A stretch of 64,000 nucleotides of DNA, taken from positions 2,542,001-2,606,000 of the forward strand of contig NZ_CP007145.1 of NCBI RefSeq assembly GCF_000576555.1, written 5' to 3'. A model generated the notes under the pieces. The model had not been told where the DNA came from, made no database searches, and was given only the letters and a program-made list of their open reading frames with translations. Made by a program: the position numbers and the translations under genes. Origin of the DNA: Hymenobacter swuensis DY53. Lineage in GTDB: Bacteria > Bacteroidota > Bacteroidia > Cytophagales > Hymenobacteraceae. Each line of letters begins with the position of its first letter. Within the stretch, counting starts at the first letter, position 1. Positions 1 through 8,008 of the stretch are shown here, one piece after another.

Positions 1-71
1 CCACGCCAATAAACGGCGGTATTCTCCGCCGGCGCACGCAACTGTACGGGGCAGCGGGGGCTCTTTCCAGC

Positions 72-593
72 ATGAAGCATATTTCCATATTAGGGTGCCT
101 GTGGGCTTTGGCGGCCACGGCAGCCGTAGCGCAAGCTCCTACTCCCAGCACTAAAGTACTTGATGAGCGGTATGGCTTCCGGGGCGTGCGGTTCGAATCG
201 GATACCAGTGCCCTGCCGGACCGGGCACTGGCGGAGGTAGGCGGCACTACCCGCTTTTACCGCCGCACCAGCGAGGTAAAGCAATTGGGGGAAGGCGAAG
301 TATCGTCTATTCGCTACGGCTTTTACAAGGGCAAACTGGCCCTGGTCATTCTGGAAACCCGGGGCATCAGCAACAGCCGTGCCGTACTGGTTGCCATACA
401 GCAGCAATACGGCGCGGGTACCCGCAACAGCCCATTCCGGCAACGCTACGCCTGGAACGGCAAAGCCGTAACCATGAGCTACGATGAAAACGCGGCCAGT
501 AACGACGCCACCATCTTCATCAGCAGCAAGAAGCTCCGCGCCCAGCAGCTGAAGGCCGAGTATGATGCCGCCAAAAAGCTGAGCCCCGGCTAA
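72..593 (+). CDS. Exported protein of unknown function
   Basis: The 173-residue product opens with a clear signal peptide (Lys2, hydrophobic stretch to about residue 18, likely cleavage after AVAQA), so it should be periplasmic or on the outer face. The mature part is rich in charged residues and short predicted strands (for example YGFRGVRF near residue 34) and ends in a Lys/Ala-rich helix. I do not recognise the family. A strong hairpin about 70 bases downstream ends transcription between this gene and the convergent nuclease gene. The ATG at 72 is the only start that keeps the signal peptide. Confidence 0.7.
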   Translation: MKHISILGCLWALAATAAVAQAPTPSTKVLDERYGFRGVRFESDTSALPDRALAEVGGTTRFYRRTSEVKQLGEGEVSSIRYGFYKGKLALVILETRGISNSRAVLVAIQQQYGAGTRNSPFRQRYAWNGKAVTMSYDENAASNDATIFISSKKLRAQQLKAEYDAAKKLSPG

Positions 594-660
594 TAGCCTC
601 GTCGGGAGTAATCAGAAAATCAGCATACAGCCAATGCGGCTGCCGGATTTACCACTCACA

Positions 661-695
661 AAAAAAGCCTTTCCAACACTGGAAAGGCTTTTTTT
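661..695. terminator. Bidirectional intrinsic terminator
   Basis: A 10-bp stem (AGCCTTTCCA / TGGAAAGGCT, positions 666-675 and 680-689) is flanked by an A-run on the left and a T-run on the right. It lies between two convergent genes and can serve both strands. Confidence 0.85.
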
Positions 696-719
696 TATAA
701 CGAATAACTCGTTTCAACT

Positions 720-1616
720 CTACATCGGGCCATCGTCAATGCGGCTTTCCACAGCCTGTTGCACCGCCGGCGCCACGGCCGACAGCAGGTCGTAGCCGGT
801 GGCAGCCTCAATGGCATCCACGGTGGTGCGGTACTGGCCCCAGTTGGTGTTAATGGACTGGTCGTTAGGCGTATCCACGGCAATAACCCGGGTGGCCGTA
901 TTCACGCGGGTGGCGTCATTGTCGCCGGTGGGCAGAATCACCACCACTTTCCACACGCGCATAGGTACCGTTACCCGGCCCTGGTCGAGGGTAGTTTTGT
1001 AGCCACTGGAGCCGGTACCGCCCGTGCCGTAGCTACCCATGATGACGTACACCTCGTTGGCGCCGTTGGCGAGTTGGGCCCGACTGAAGTTTTCCAGGTT
1101 GGCCCAGGTTTGCTGGTTGTTGCGCGGAGCCTGCGGAATCATGTTGGTCATCAGAAACGTAGCCGAGTTGTCGGCCACGGTGTTGGTGCGGTCGGCCGAG
1201 GGGCAGTTGTGGCCCCTATCGAAGCCGGAGCCGCTGTAGCTGGTAGCCTGCACCTGGTACCAGCCGGTGGGCAGCGTGTTATCGGCCCGGAAATCGTCCT
1301 GCCGGTCGGCACTACCCCGGTTATCCAGGGTCAGGTGCCAGCTTACCCAGTTGGGCGTGCCCCGGTCGCGGTGGTAACTCAGCGCGTACTGCGGCTTCAG
1401 CAATAGGTAGTTGGTGGGTTGTTGAACATCGGCCACGGCACCGCTGGGGTTGCCCAGCGTGAGGTGCTCGGGGAGCACCACAGGTGGCGAAACAGGAGGA
1501 ACGGGCGCAACCGGTGTGGGGTCGGGCGAGGAAGAACAGGAGGATACCCAGGCGGCCACAGCCAGCAGCAAGGCACCACTCCCGCTCCGCCGAAGGGAAG
1601 GAAGCAGGAATAACAT
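720..1616 (-). CDS. DNA/RNA non-specific endonuclease, lipoprotein
   Basis: This is a secreted nuclease of the NUC1/EndA beta-beta-alpha metal family that would cleave DNA or RNA without sequence preference. The catalytic DRGH motif is at residues 133-136 (His136 as general base), and the metal-binding Asn region NNQQTWANLE is at 166-175. Residues 1-27 form a lipoprotein signal with Cys27 (VSSC), followed by a Pro-rich linker, so the enzyme is probably tethered to the outer membrane. Its 298 residues are normal for the family. It stands alone, convergent with the gene at 72. A TACCTTTG box ends only four bases before the ATG, which suggests a leaderless mRNA. Confidence 0.92.
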   Translation of the reverse strand: MLFLLPSLRRSGSGALLLAVAAWVSSCSSSPDPTPVAPVPPVSPPVVLPEHLTLGNPSGAVADVQQPTNYLLLKPQYALSYHRDRGTPNWVSWHLTLDNRGSADRQDDFRADNTLPTGWYQVQATSYSGSGFDRGHNCPSADRTNTVADNSATFLMTNMIPQAPRNNQQTWANLENFSRAQLANGANEVYVIMGSYGTGGTGSSGYKTTLDQGRVTVPMRVWKVVVILPTGDNDATRVNTATRVIAVDTPNDQSINTNWGQYRTTVDAIEAATGYDLLSAVAPAVQQAVESRIDDGPM

Positions 1617-1620
1617 GCCG

Positions 1621-1628
1621 CAAAGGTA
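1621..1628 (-). promoter_or_regulatory. Candidate -7 promoter box (TACCTTTG) of the nuclease gene
   Basis: This is an exact match to the Bacteroidota TAnnTTTG element on the minus strand. Only four bases separate it from the ATG at 1616, so transcription would start at or next to the start codon. No clear -33 TTG is visible. Confidence 0.5.
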
Positions 1629-1673
1629 GTAGCCCTGGGCCGCCCGCCCCGGCCGGTCTAGGGCGGCCCCTGC

Positions 1674-2099
1674 TTAGTACTGGCTCAGGAGCCAGTTGAT
1701 AGCCGCCGGCTCTTCTTCAAAATACTGGTAGAGCATCTGATGCTGAGCGCGGGCCTGCCCCACCATATCGGTGGTAGCCAGCCGGGCAAAGACGTTATCG
1801 GCCGATAGAATAGCCCCCCAGCGGTAGTACCCCGGCCCCGTAGCTCGGGGAAACCAGTCGGTGAGCAGCCACTGCACGATTTCCGGCGTGAAAGGCGTCA
1901 GGTGCTGTTGGTTGATGAGCATGCGCAACCAGCCCGTGCTGGTCAGCAGCACCAGGGCCTGCTCAAACACGGCGCGCACGGCAGCACCGTCGCCGGAGCC
2001 GGGCAGCCACTCCAGCCGCACAAAGCCCTGGGCGTCGGCCAGCAGCCGGCCAGCCGGGTTTTCGAAATAAAGGGAGGGAGGCAATGATGCAAAAGGCAT
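1674..2099 (-). CDS. SpoIIAA/STAS-like small protein (paralogue of 11389-11814)
   Basis: The product is 141 residues with no signal peptide or membrane segment. It shares a pattern with the protein at 11389-11814: LYFENxAGRLL near the N-terminus, a central strand ending in (L/I)I(N/D)Q, then WxxxxWxPRA and a C-terminal F(x)EE(x)AAxxWL. The arrangement resembles SpoIIAA-like/STAS proteins (established family type; assignment by eye). It is transcribed away from the TPR kinase at 2331. Because the two paralogues bracket the kinase cluster, they may be signalling partners of it (inference). Confidence 0.6.
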   Translation of the reverse strand: MPFASLPPSLYFENPAGRLLADAQGFVRLEWLPGSGDGAAVRAVFEQALVLLTSTGWLRMLINQQHLTPFTPEIVQWLLTDWFPRATGPGYYRWGAILSADNVFARLATTDMVGQARAQHQMLYQYFEEEPAAINWLLSQY

Positions 2100-2179
2100 A
2101 GGAACAGGACGGAGCCGCCAGCTGCGGGAAAGAGTTCTGCTCTAGAATAGAAAGAGAAAAAGCAGGCGTTCTTAGCCCG

Positions 2180-2187
2180 CAAATATA
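2180..2187 (-). promoter_or_regulatory. Candidate -7 promoter box (TATATTTG)
   Basis: An exact TAnnTTTG match on the minus strand lies about 80 bases before the SpoIIAA-like gene, in the divergent region shared with the TPR kinase. No convincing -33 element is seen. Confidence 0.45.
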
Positions 2188-2262
2188 ACGTACCATCAGG
2201 CATAAGACCAGTTTAATTCCTATATAATACCATCTATTTCTCCACGGGTTCACTGAGTCGGC

Positions 2263-2292
2263 CGGCGTTGGCGGCGGCCGCCGCCAACGCCG
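2263..2292. repeat. Perfect 30-bp palindrome before the TPR kinase
   Basis: The half-site CGGCGTTGGCGGCGG (2263-2277) is followed directly by its exact reverse complement. The palindrome ends 38 bases before the ATG at 2331. It could be a dimeric operator or an mRNA leader hairpin. Confidence 0.8.
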
Positions 2293-2330
2293 TTGCGGGC
2301 AGAAAACGATTCCGTTGTGTACATTCCCTC

Positions 2331-4379
2331 ATGATTTACCGCTTTTGGGGAGGTGTACTAGCCCTGTTGCTGCTTCGGGCCTTACCTGCCGGAGCCCAAA
2401 GCCCGCAAACCCGCCCGTTGCAACGTGCCTTGGCCCAGGCCACTACCGATACCAGCCGGGTACTGCTGCTGGCTGATTTGGCCGCTACCTACAGGTACTC
2501 CCGCTTCGACTCGGTGCAGTGGTACGCCCAGCGGGGACTGGTGCTGGCCCGGCGTATCGGGTACTCCAAAGGCGAGGGCCGCTGCCTTTCGCGCATGGCC
2601 ATTCTGCTGGGGGAACGGGGTAATCTGCCGCAGGCTCTGCGCGTGGATTTGCAGGCTCTGCGGCTCAACCAGGCCAGCCATGATACGGAAGGCACGGCCC
2701 GCACCCTCAACCAGACCGGCCTGCTGTACTTTGCCCTGGATGACTACCGGCCGGCCCTGCAGTATTTCTTTCAGGCCCTGCACCTCTACGAGCAGGCCCG
2801 CACCCGCGACACGTCTCAGCTCATCAGCGTAATCACCAACCTGGGCGCCAGCTACGAGGGCCTGCACCGGTATGATTCGGCGGCTTTTTTCCTGAATCAG
2901 GCCTGGGCCTTTACGGCCCGGTCCCGCTCGGTTCACCAGAGCTGCTGGGGCAACCCGGCCCCCTACGTACTGCGTGAAATCGGGCTGCTGCAGCTGGCCC
3001 AGGGCCACCGGGAAGCGGCCCTGTCATTTTACCGGCGCAGTGCGCGGGCTTCCCTGCCCGAGAATGATCAGCGCAGCGCCAGCCGGGCCTACCAGTACAT
3101 AGCGGAACTCTACCAGGCCCGCCGGCAGACCGATTCCAGCATCTACTATGCGCGTAAGGCCCTGGCCCTGGCCCGGCCCCTCCCCTTTGTGGTGGGGGTA
3201 ATGCGCAACAGTACCCTGCTCACCCAGGCCTTCGAGGCCCGCCGCCAGCCCGATAGCACGCTCCATTACATGCGCGTGATGCTTACGGCCCAAGACAGCC
3301 TCCACAACCCTCGCCGCATCAAGCAGCTGGACGCCATTGGCTTTGCGGAGCAGCAGCGCCTGCAGGAACTGGAAACGGAGCGAGCCCGCCTCACAGAGCA
3401 GTTGCGCACGGCCGCGTTGCTGACTGGTCTGGGCGGCCTGCTGCTGGTGTCGTTGCTGTTGTGGCGCAACAACCGGCAGCAGCAGCGGGCCAACCGGGAG
3501 CTACGGGAGCTACACGAGCAGGTCAGCCAGCAGGCCCGGGAGCTGACCGCTCAGCGCGACAGTCTGGCCCGAACGCTGCGGGAGCTCAAAATTGCCCAGA
3601 GCCAATTGGTGCTACGCGAAAAGATGGCCAGCCTGGGCGAGCTGATGGCTGGCGTGGCGCACGAAATTCAGAACCCGGTGAACTGCGTACGCAAGTTTGC
3701 GGCCATCAGCGTGGAACTGTGCGAGGACGTGCGCCAGGAACTCAGCCGGCTCACCCTGCCGCCGCACGAGCAGGAAATTGTGGATGAGATGCTGCAGAAC
3801 CTGGGCCAAAACCAGACAAAAATCATGCACCACGGGCAGCGGGCCGAGTCTATTGTGCGCGGGATGCTGGAATACTCGCAGGAAGGCAGCGGCCCCCGGC
3901 AGGTAACCGACCTGAACGTGCTGGCCGAGGAATACCTGCGGCTGACGTACCACGACCTGCGCGCCAAAAACCGCTACTTCAATGCCGCCCTGCTCCTGCG
4001 CCTCGACCCGACAATGGAGCGTGCCAATGTGGTGCGCCAGGATATCGGGCGGGCACTGGTGGGCGTATTCAGCGCGGCGCTGCAGGCCGTGCAGCACCGC
4101 CAGGCAGAAGCCGATGAAGACTACGTGCCGCAGGTAGAACTCAGCACGCAATACACGGCCTCGCAGCTGGAAATCAGGGTGCAGGACAATGGCCCGGGCC
4201 TTTCCCCGGAGGCACTTGCCACCCTGTTCCAGCGCTTCCCGGCAGGCCCGGATGCCAGCCTGGGCCTGGCCCTCAGCCACGACCTCATCACGAAAGGCCA
4301 TGGCGGCATGCTCAGCGCTGCCAGCCAGCCTGGCCGGGGCACGCAGTATACCATTACGCTGCCAGTAGCCGCCCTCTAG
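2331..4379 (+). CDS. TPR-repeat sensor histidine kinase, probably degenerate ATPase domain
   Basis: This is a membrane sensor kinase of the Bacteroidota TPR type (682 residues). A signal peptide (1-24) precedes periplasmic TPR-like helices (about 30-340), a membrane segment (about 360-380), a coiled coil, a HisKA helix with phospho-acceptor His444 (VAHEIQNPVN) and a HATPase domain. The G1 box is present (DNGPG near 618). The N-box, normally NNAFYAV in this subfamily, reads SAALQAV, and the glycines before the second G-box are missing (PDASLGL). ATP binding may therefore be weak or absent. I chose ATG 2331 over an upstream in-frame start because the signal peptide begins there. It is followed by two more kinases on the same strand. 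Confidence 0.88.
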   Translation: MIYRFWGGVLALLLLRALPAGAQSPQTRPLQRALAQATTDTSRVLLLADLAATYRYSRFDSVQWYAQRGLVLARRIGYSKGEGRCLSRMAILLGERGNLPQALRVDLQALRLNQASHDTEGTARTLNQTGLLYFALDDYRPALQYFFQALHLYEQARTRDTSQLISVITNLGASYEGLHRYDSAAFFLNQAWAFTARSRSVHQSCWGNPAPYVLREIGLLQLAQGHREAALSFYRRSARASLPENDQRSASRAYQYIAELYQARRQTDSSIYYARKALALARPLPFVVGVMRNSTLLTQAFEARRQPDSTLHYMRVMLTAQDSLHNPRRIKQLDAIGFAEQQRLQELETERARLTEQLRTAALLTGLGGLLLVSLLLWRNNRQQQRANRELRELHEQVSQQARELTAQRDSLARTLRELKIAQSQLVLREKMASLGELMAGVAHEIQNPVNCVRKFAAISVELCEDVRQELSRLTLPPHEQEIVDEMLQNLGQNQTKIMHHGQRAESIVRGMLEYSQEGSGPRQVTDLNVLAEEYLRLTYHDLRAKNRYFNAALLLRLDPTMERANVVRQDIGRALVGVFSAALQAVQHRQAEADEDYVPQVELSTQYTASQLEIRVQDNGPGLSPEALATLFQRFPAGPDASLGLALSHDLITKGHGGMLSAASQPGRGTQYTITLPVAAL

Positions 4380-4475
4380 CTGACCGGCTGCCAGGAAACG
4401 GCGAGGCATACGCGAGGCCCTGCGTAAAACACTTACCTTACGCTCCTGTCTGCGGCCTTCTTATTCTGTACCCCG

Positions 4476-4574
4476 ATGCCCGATCTACCCGCTTCCACAG
4501 TTGCCGTTGCAGAGTTGCTCAGCAGACCGCCGCGCCGGAAGTACTCCCGGGCCCCGGCTTTGCCGGCTGGTTGA
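4476..4574 (+). CDS. Possible 32-residue small ORF in the 306-base gap between kinases
   Basis: The gap 4380-4685 holds no recognised gene. It contains this short open frame (MPDLPASTVAVAELL at the start, Arg/Pro-rich at the end), preceded by a TACCTTAC stretch that resembles a promoter box. It could be a leader peptide or chance. Nothing else was seen in the gap. Confidence 0.15.
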   Translation: MPDLPASTVAVAELLSRPPRRKYSRAPALPAG

Positions 4575-4685
4575 GTTTCCACTCAGCGCCTCGCCCTATT
4601 TTCGGTTTTCCCCGGCCAATTCCCTCTTTCACCGCGCAGGTATCGTTTATTGACGGCCTGCCCTGGCTTACCGGCTTCTTTTCGC

Positions 4686-7600
4686 GTGTCCTCTACTGCT
4701 TCCCTGCTTTCCGTTTTCAATGCGCTGCCCGACGCGACCCTGCTGCTGACGGCGGAGCTGCGCATTGAGGCGGCCAGCGACACGTACCTGGCGGCCACGC
4801 TGGCCCGGCGCGAGGCTATTGTGGGCCGGCTCATCTTCGAGGCTTTTCCCGATAACCCGGCCACGCCCGAGGCCCGGGCCGTGCATAACCTGCGGACCTC
4901 CCTGGAGCAGGTGCTGGCCACCGGCCAGCCGCATACCATGGCCCGGCAACGCTACGACGTGCCGGACCCCGCCCGCCCGGGGCAGTTTGTGGCGCGTTAT
5001 TGGCTACCGCGCAACACGCCGGTGCTCGACGGGCAGGGCCGCGTGAGCCACCTTCTACACACGGTAACCGACGTCACCCCCAGCGCAGAAAGCGAGGCCC
5101 GGCAGCAGCTGCGGCAGCTCAACCGGGAGCTGGAAAGCCGCGTGCAGGAGCGCACCCACGCGTTGGAGCAGGCCCGACAGGAAGCTGGCCGGCAGCGGCA
5201 GCGCCTGGAAAACCTACTCCTGCAGGCACCGGCCGCCATTTGCATCTTCAGCGGCCCGGAGCTGGTGTACGAGCTGGTGAATCCCGTTTATCAGCAGCTG
5301 TTCCCCGGCCGCCGGCTGCTGGGCTATCCGGTGCTGGAAGCGCTGCCCGAGGTACTGAACCAGCCCATCTGGCACACACTGCGGCAGGTGTACCACACGG
5401 GGCAGGCCCACACGGAAAGCGAAGTACTGGTGCAAGTGGCCCCGCATGAAGGCAGCCCCCTGCAGGATTTCTATTTCAACTACCTCTTCCAGAGCCGTAC
5501 CGATGAAAACGGCCACGTCGACGGCGTGGTGGTCTTTGCCTTCGACATTACCCAACAAGTACGGGCGCAGCGGGCCAGCGCCGCTGCCGCCCATCAGCTG
5601 CGCCTGCTTACCGACGCCCTGCCCGTGCTCATCGGCTACCTCGACCAACAGGAACGGTACCAGTTTGCCAACCACGCCTACCAGGCCTGGTTTGATCAGG
5701 AGCCGGAGACATTATTGGGCCGCCCTGTGCGCGAGGTAATCGGGGAACAGGCATATGCCGGTGTGCAGCACTACATCAAACGAGCACTGGCCGGTGAGCA
5801 GTTGAGTTTTACTGCCTGCATGCCCTACCGCGAAGGGTTCACTAAACACATTCGCACCAGCTACGTGCCCGATATCCAGGGCCAGCAAGTCGTGGGCTTT
5901 TATACGCTGGTATCCGACGTGACGCAGGAGGTGCTGGCCCGTGAGCAAGTGCAGGGTCTCAACGACGAGTTGGCCGCCATCAACGAAGAACTGGAGGCCT
6001 CAAACGAGGAACTGCGCCTTCAGCACACCGAGTTGGAGCAAACACAACAGGCGCTGCTGGAAGAAGCTCAGCGCCGCGCCCAGGAGCGCGAAACATTTTA
6101 TCAGGTATTCGAGCAGACGCCGGCCCTGATTGCCTTGCTGCGGGATGAGGAGCATCGGTTTGAGTACGTGAACCAAGCTTATCAGGAACTCTTCCCCGGG
6201 CGGCAGCTTGTGGGGTTGACCTTGGCTGAGGCTCTGCCTGAAACAGTGGAGCAGGGGTTTCAGGCCCTTATGGATAAGGTGTACCAGACGGGCGAGACTT
6301 TTTATGGCAACGAACTGCTGCTGCGTATGGAGCAGCCCGCCGGCCAGCAGCCCCGGGATATATACTTCACCTTCACCTACCAGGCGTACCGGGAAAAGGG
6401 GGCGTTAGCCGGCGTTTCTATTTTTGCCTTCGAGGTGACCGGGCAGGTGCAGGCCCGGCAGCAACACGAGGTGGAGCGCGAGATGGAGCGCCAGCGCCTG
6501 CTGAGTTTATTCGCGGAGGCCCCGGCCGGCATCTGCATTCTGGCCGGGCCCGAGCTGGTGTATGAATTTGTTAACCTGGCTTACCAGCTGCTGCTGCCGG
6601 GGCGGGAGTTGCCGGGGCGCTCCATTTTTGCGGTGCTGCCCGAAATCCGGGGTACCTCCGTTGAGGCCATCATGCGCAACGTGTACGCTTCGGGCCAGAC
6701 TCATGAAGAACAGGACCTACTGATTCCCCTGAAACAACCCGGGGACGACGGGCTGGAGAACCGCTATTTTTCCTTTGTATGCCAGGCCCGCCGCAATGAG
6801 CAGGAGCAAATTGACGGCCTGCTGGTATTCGTCTTCGAAGTCACGGCACAGATTCAGGTCACCGAGGCCCTGCGTGAAAGCGAGGCCCGGTTTCGCATTA
6901 TGGCAGACGCAGCCCCCAACCAGGTGTGGGCTGTGAATCCGGATGCAACCATCCGCTACGCCAACCAGGCGTTTCTGGACTTTGTGGGCGTGAGCCTGGA
7001 GGAATATACGGCCACAGGTTGGGCTTACTTTGTGCCGCCGGAGGAGCTAAAACAAGCCCAGTACACGCTGGAAACGGCCATCAGAACCCGCTCGCTGTAC
7101 ATGCTGGAGCACCGTATGCGTCGCCACGACGGCCAGTACCGTTGGCTACTGGCGCAGGGTGCCCCCAGCTTCTACCCCAACGGCGAACTGTACGGCTACG
7201 TGGGCTCTGCCATCGATATTACCGAGCTCAAGCAAACCAATCAGCAGCTCACCCGCACCAATCAGGATCTGGATAACTTCGTGTACGCGGCCAGCCACGA
7301 CCTAAAGCAGCCGGTCAACAACCTGACCGGCCTGTTTGAGGAAGTCTGCCGCAGCAGCACCTTCGCCGACCCGGCGGAGGAACAGCTGCTCGTGCCACTG
7401 GTCCACGAGGCACTGCAGCAGCTAAGCAGCACCATCGACGATCTAGCGGCTCTGGGCCAGGCCCAGCAGACCCGCGTAATGCCCACGGAGCTGGTTTCGC
7501 TGGCCGACCTCATGGAGGAAGTGGTTAATACCCTGGAGCCGCAGGTACGCGCGGCCCGGGCCCGCATCACCACCGATTTCACGTCCCGGCCGGCTCTATC

Positions 7601-7937
7601 CTTTGCCCGCGCCAACCTGCGCACGATTCTGCTGAACTTAGTGGGCAACTCGCTGAAATACGCCGACCCCACCCGCCCCGCCCGCATTCACGTATCCGTG
7701 TGGGTAGAGCTGGGCCAGCCGGTGTTGATAGTGGAAGACAACGGGCTGGGCTTCGACGCGGTCCGACACGGGGCCGAGCTGTTCCACCTCTTTCAGCGCC
7801 TGCATACGCATACGGCCGGCACCGGCGTGGGGCTGTACCTGGTACACCGCATTGTGCAGGCCAACGGCGGCACCATTGAAGTAGATAGTCAGCCGGGCGA
7901 AGGGGCCACGTTTCGGATCCGCTTCGGGGCCGCCTGA
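4686..7937 (+). CDS. Soluble multi-PAS hybrid-type sensor histidine kinase (six PAS domains)
   Basis: The 1083-residue protein has no membrane segment. PAS/PAC-like domains lie at about 8-130, 178-292, 302-420, 470-590, 605-725 and 729-847, separated by coiled-coil linkers at about 135-178 and 420-468. Several of these PAS copies resemble each other closely (pattern LVYExVNxxYQxLxPGR), so they arose by duplication. A HisKA helix with His871 (ASHDLKQP) and an intact HATPase domain follow, with N-box LNLVGNSLKY, G1 DNGLGF near 1018 and G2 GTGVGLYLV. The start is probably GTG 4686; a TTG at 4650 is also in frame. It lies 71 bases before a similar kinase and probably shares the receiver at 10910. 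Confidence 0.9.
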   Translation: MSSTASLLSVFNALPDATLLLTAELRIEAASDTYLAATLARREAIVGRLIFEAFPDNPATPEARAVHNLRTSLEQVLATGQPHTMARQRYDVPDPARPGQFVARYWLPRNTPVLDGQGRVSHLLHTVTDVTPSAESEARQQLRQLNRELESRVQERTHALEQARQEAGRQRQRLENLLLQAPAAICIFSGPELVYELVNPVYQQLFPGRRLLGYPVLEALPEVLNQPIWHTLRQVYHTGQAHTESEVLVQVAPHEGSPLQDFYFNYLFQSRTDENGHVDGVVVFAFDITQQVRAQRASAAAAHQLRLLTDALPVLIGYLDQQERYQFANHAYQAWFDQEPETLLGRPVREVIGEQAYAGVQHYIKRALAGEQLSFTACMPYREGFTKHIRTSYVPDIQGQQVVGFYTLVSDVTQEVLAREQVQGLNDELAAINEELEASNEELRLQHTELEQTQQALLEEAQRRAQERETFYQVFEQTPALIALLRDEEHRFEYVNQAYQELFPGRQLVGLTLAEALPETVEQGFQALMDKVYQTGETFYGNELLLRMEQPAGQQPRDIYFTFTYQAYREKGALAGVSIFAFEVTGQVQARQQHEVEREMERQRLLSLFAEAPAGICILAGPELVYEFVNLAYQLLLPGRELPGRSIFAVLPEIRGTSVEAIMRNVYASGQTHEEQDLLIPLKQPGDDGLENRYFSFVCQARRNEQEQIDGLLVFVFEVTAQIQVTEALRESEARFRIMADAAPNQVWAVNPDATIRYANQAFLDFVGVSLEEYTATGWAYFVPPEELKQAQYTLETAIRTRSLYMLEHRMRRHDGQYRWLLAQGAPSFYPNGELYGYVGSAIDITELKQTNQQLTRTNQDLDNFVYAASHDLKQPVNNLTGLFEEVCRSSTFADPAEEQLLVPLVHEALQQLSSTIDDLAALGQAQQTRVMPTELVSLADLMEEVVNTLEPQVRAARARITTDFTSRPALSFARANLRTILLNLVGNSLKYADPTRPARIHVSVWVELGQPVLIVEDNGLGFDAVRHGAELFHLFQRLHTHTAGTGVGLYLVHRIVQANGGTIEVDSQPGEGATFRIRFGAA

Positions 7938-8008
7938 GCAGCCGGCGCTTACCAGCCCGCTCTCCCCCACCATATTACGTTTCTATCACTTTACCTTCCC
8001 ACTCCTGC

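Noticed and set aside
3612..4409. A 265-codon open frame opposite the TPR kinase
   Set aside because: His/Gln-rich shadow frame with no family pattern.
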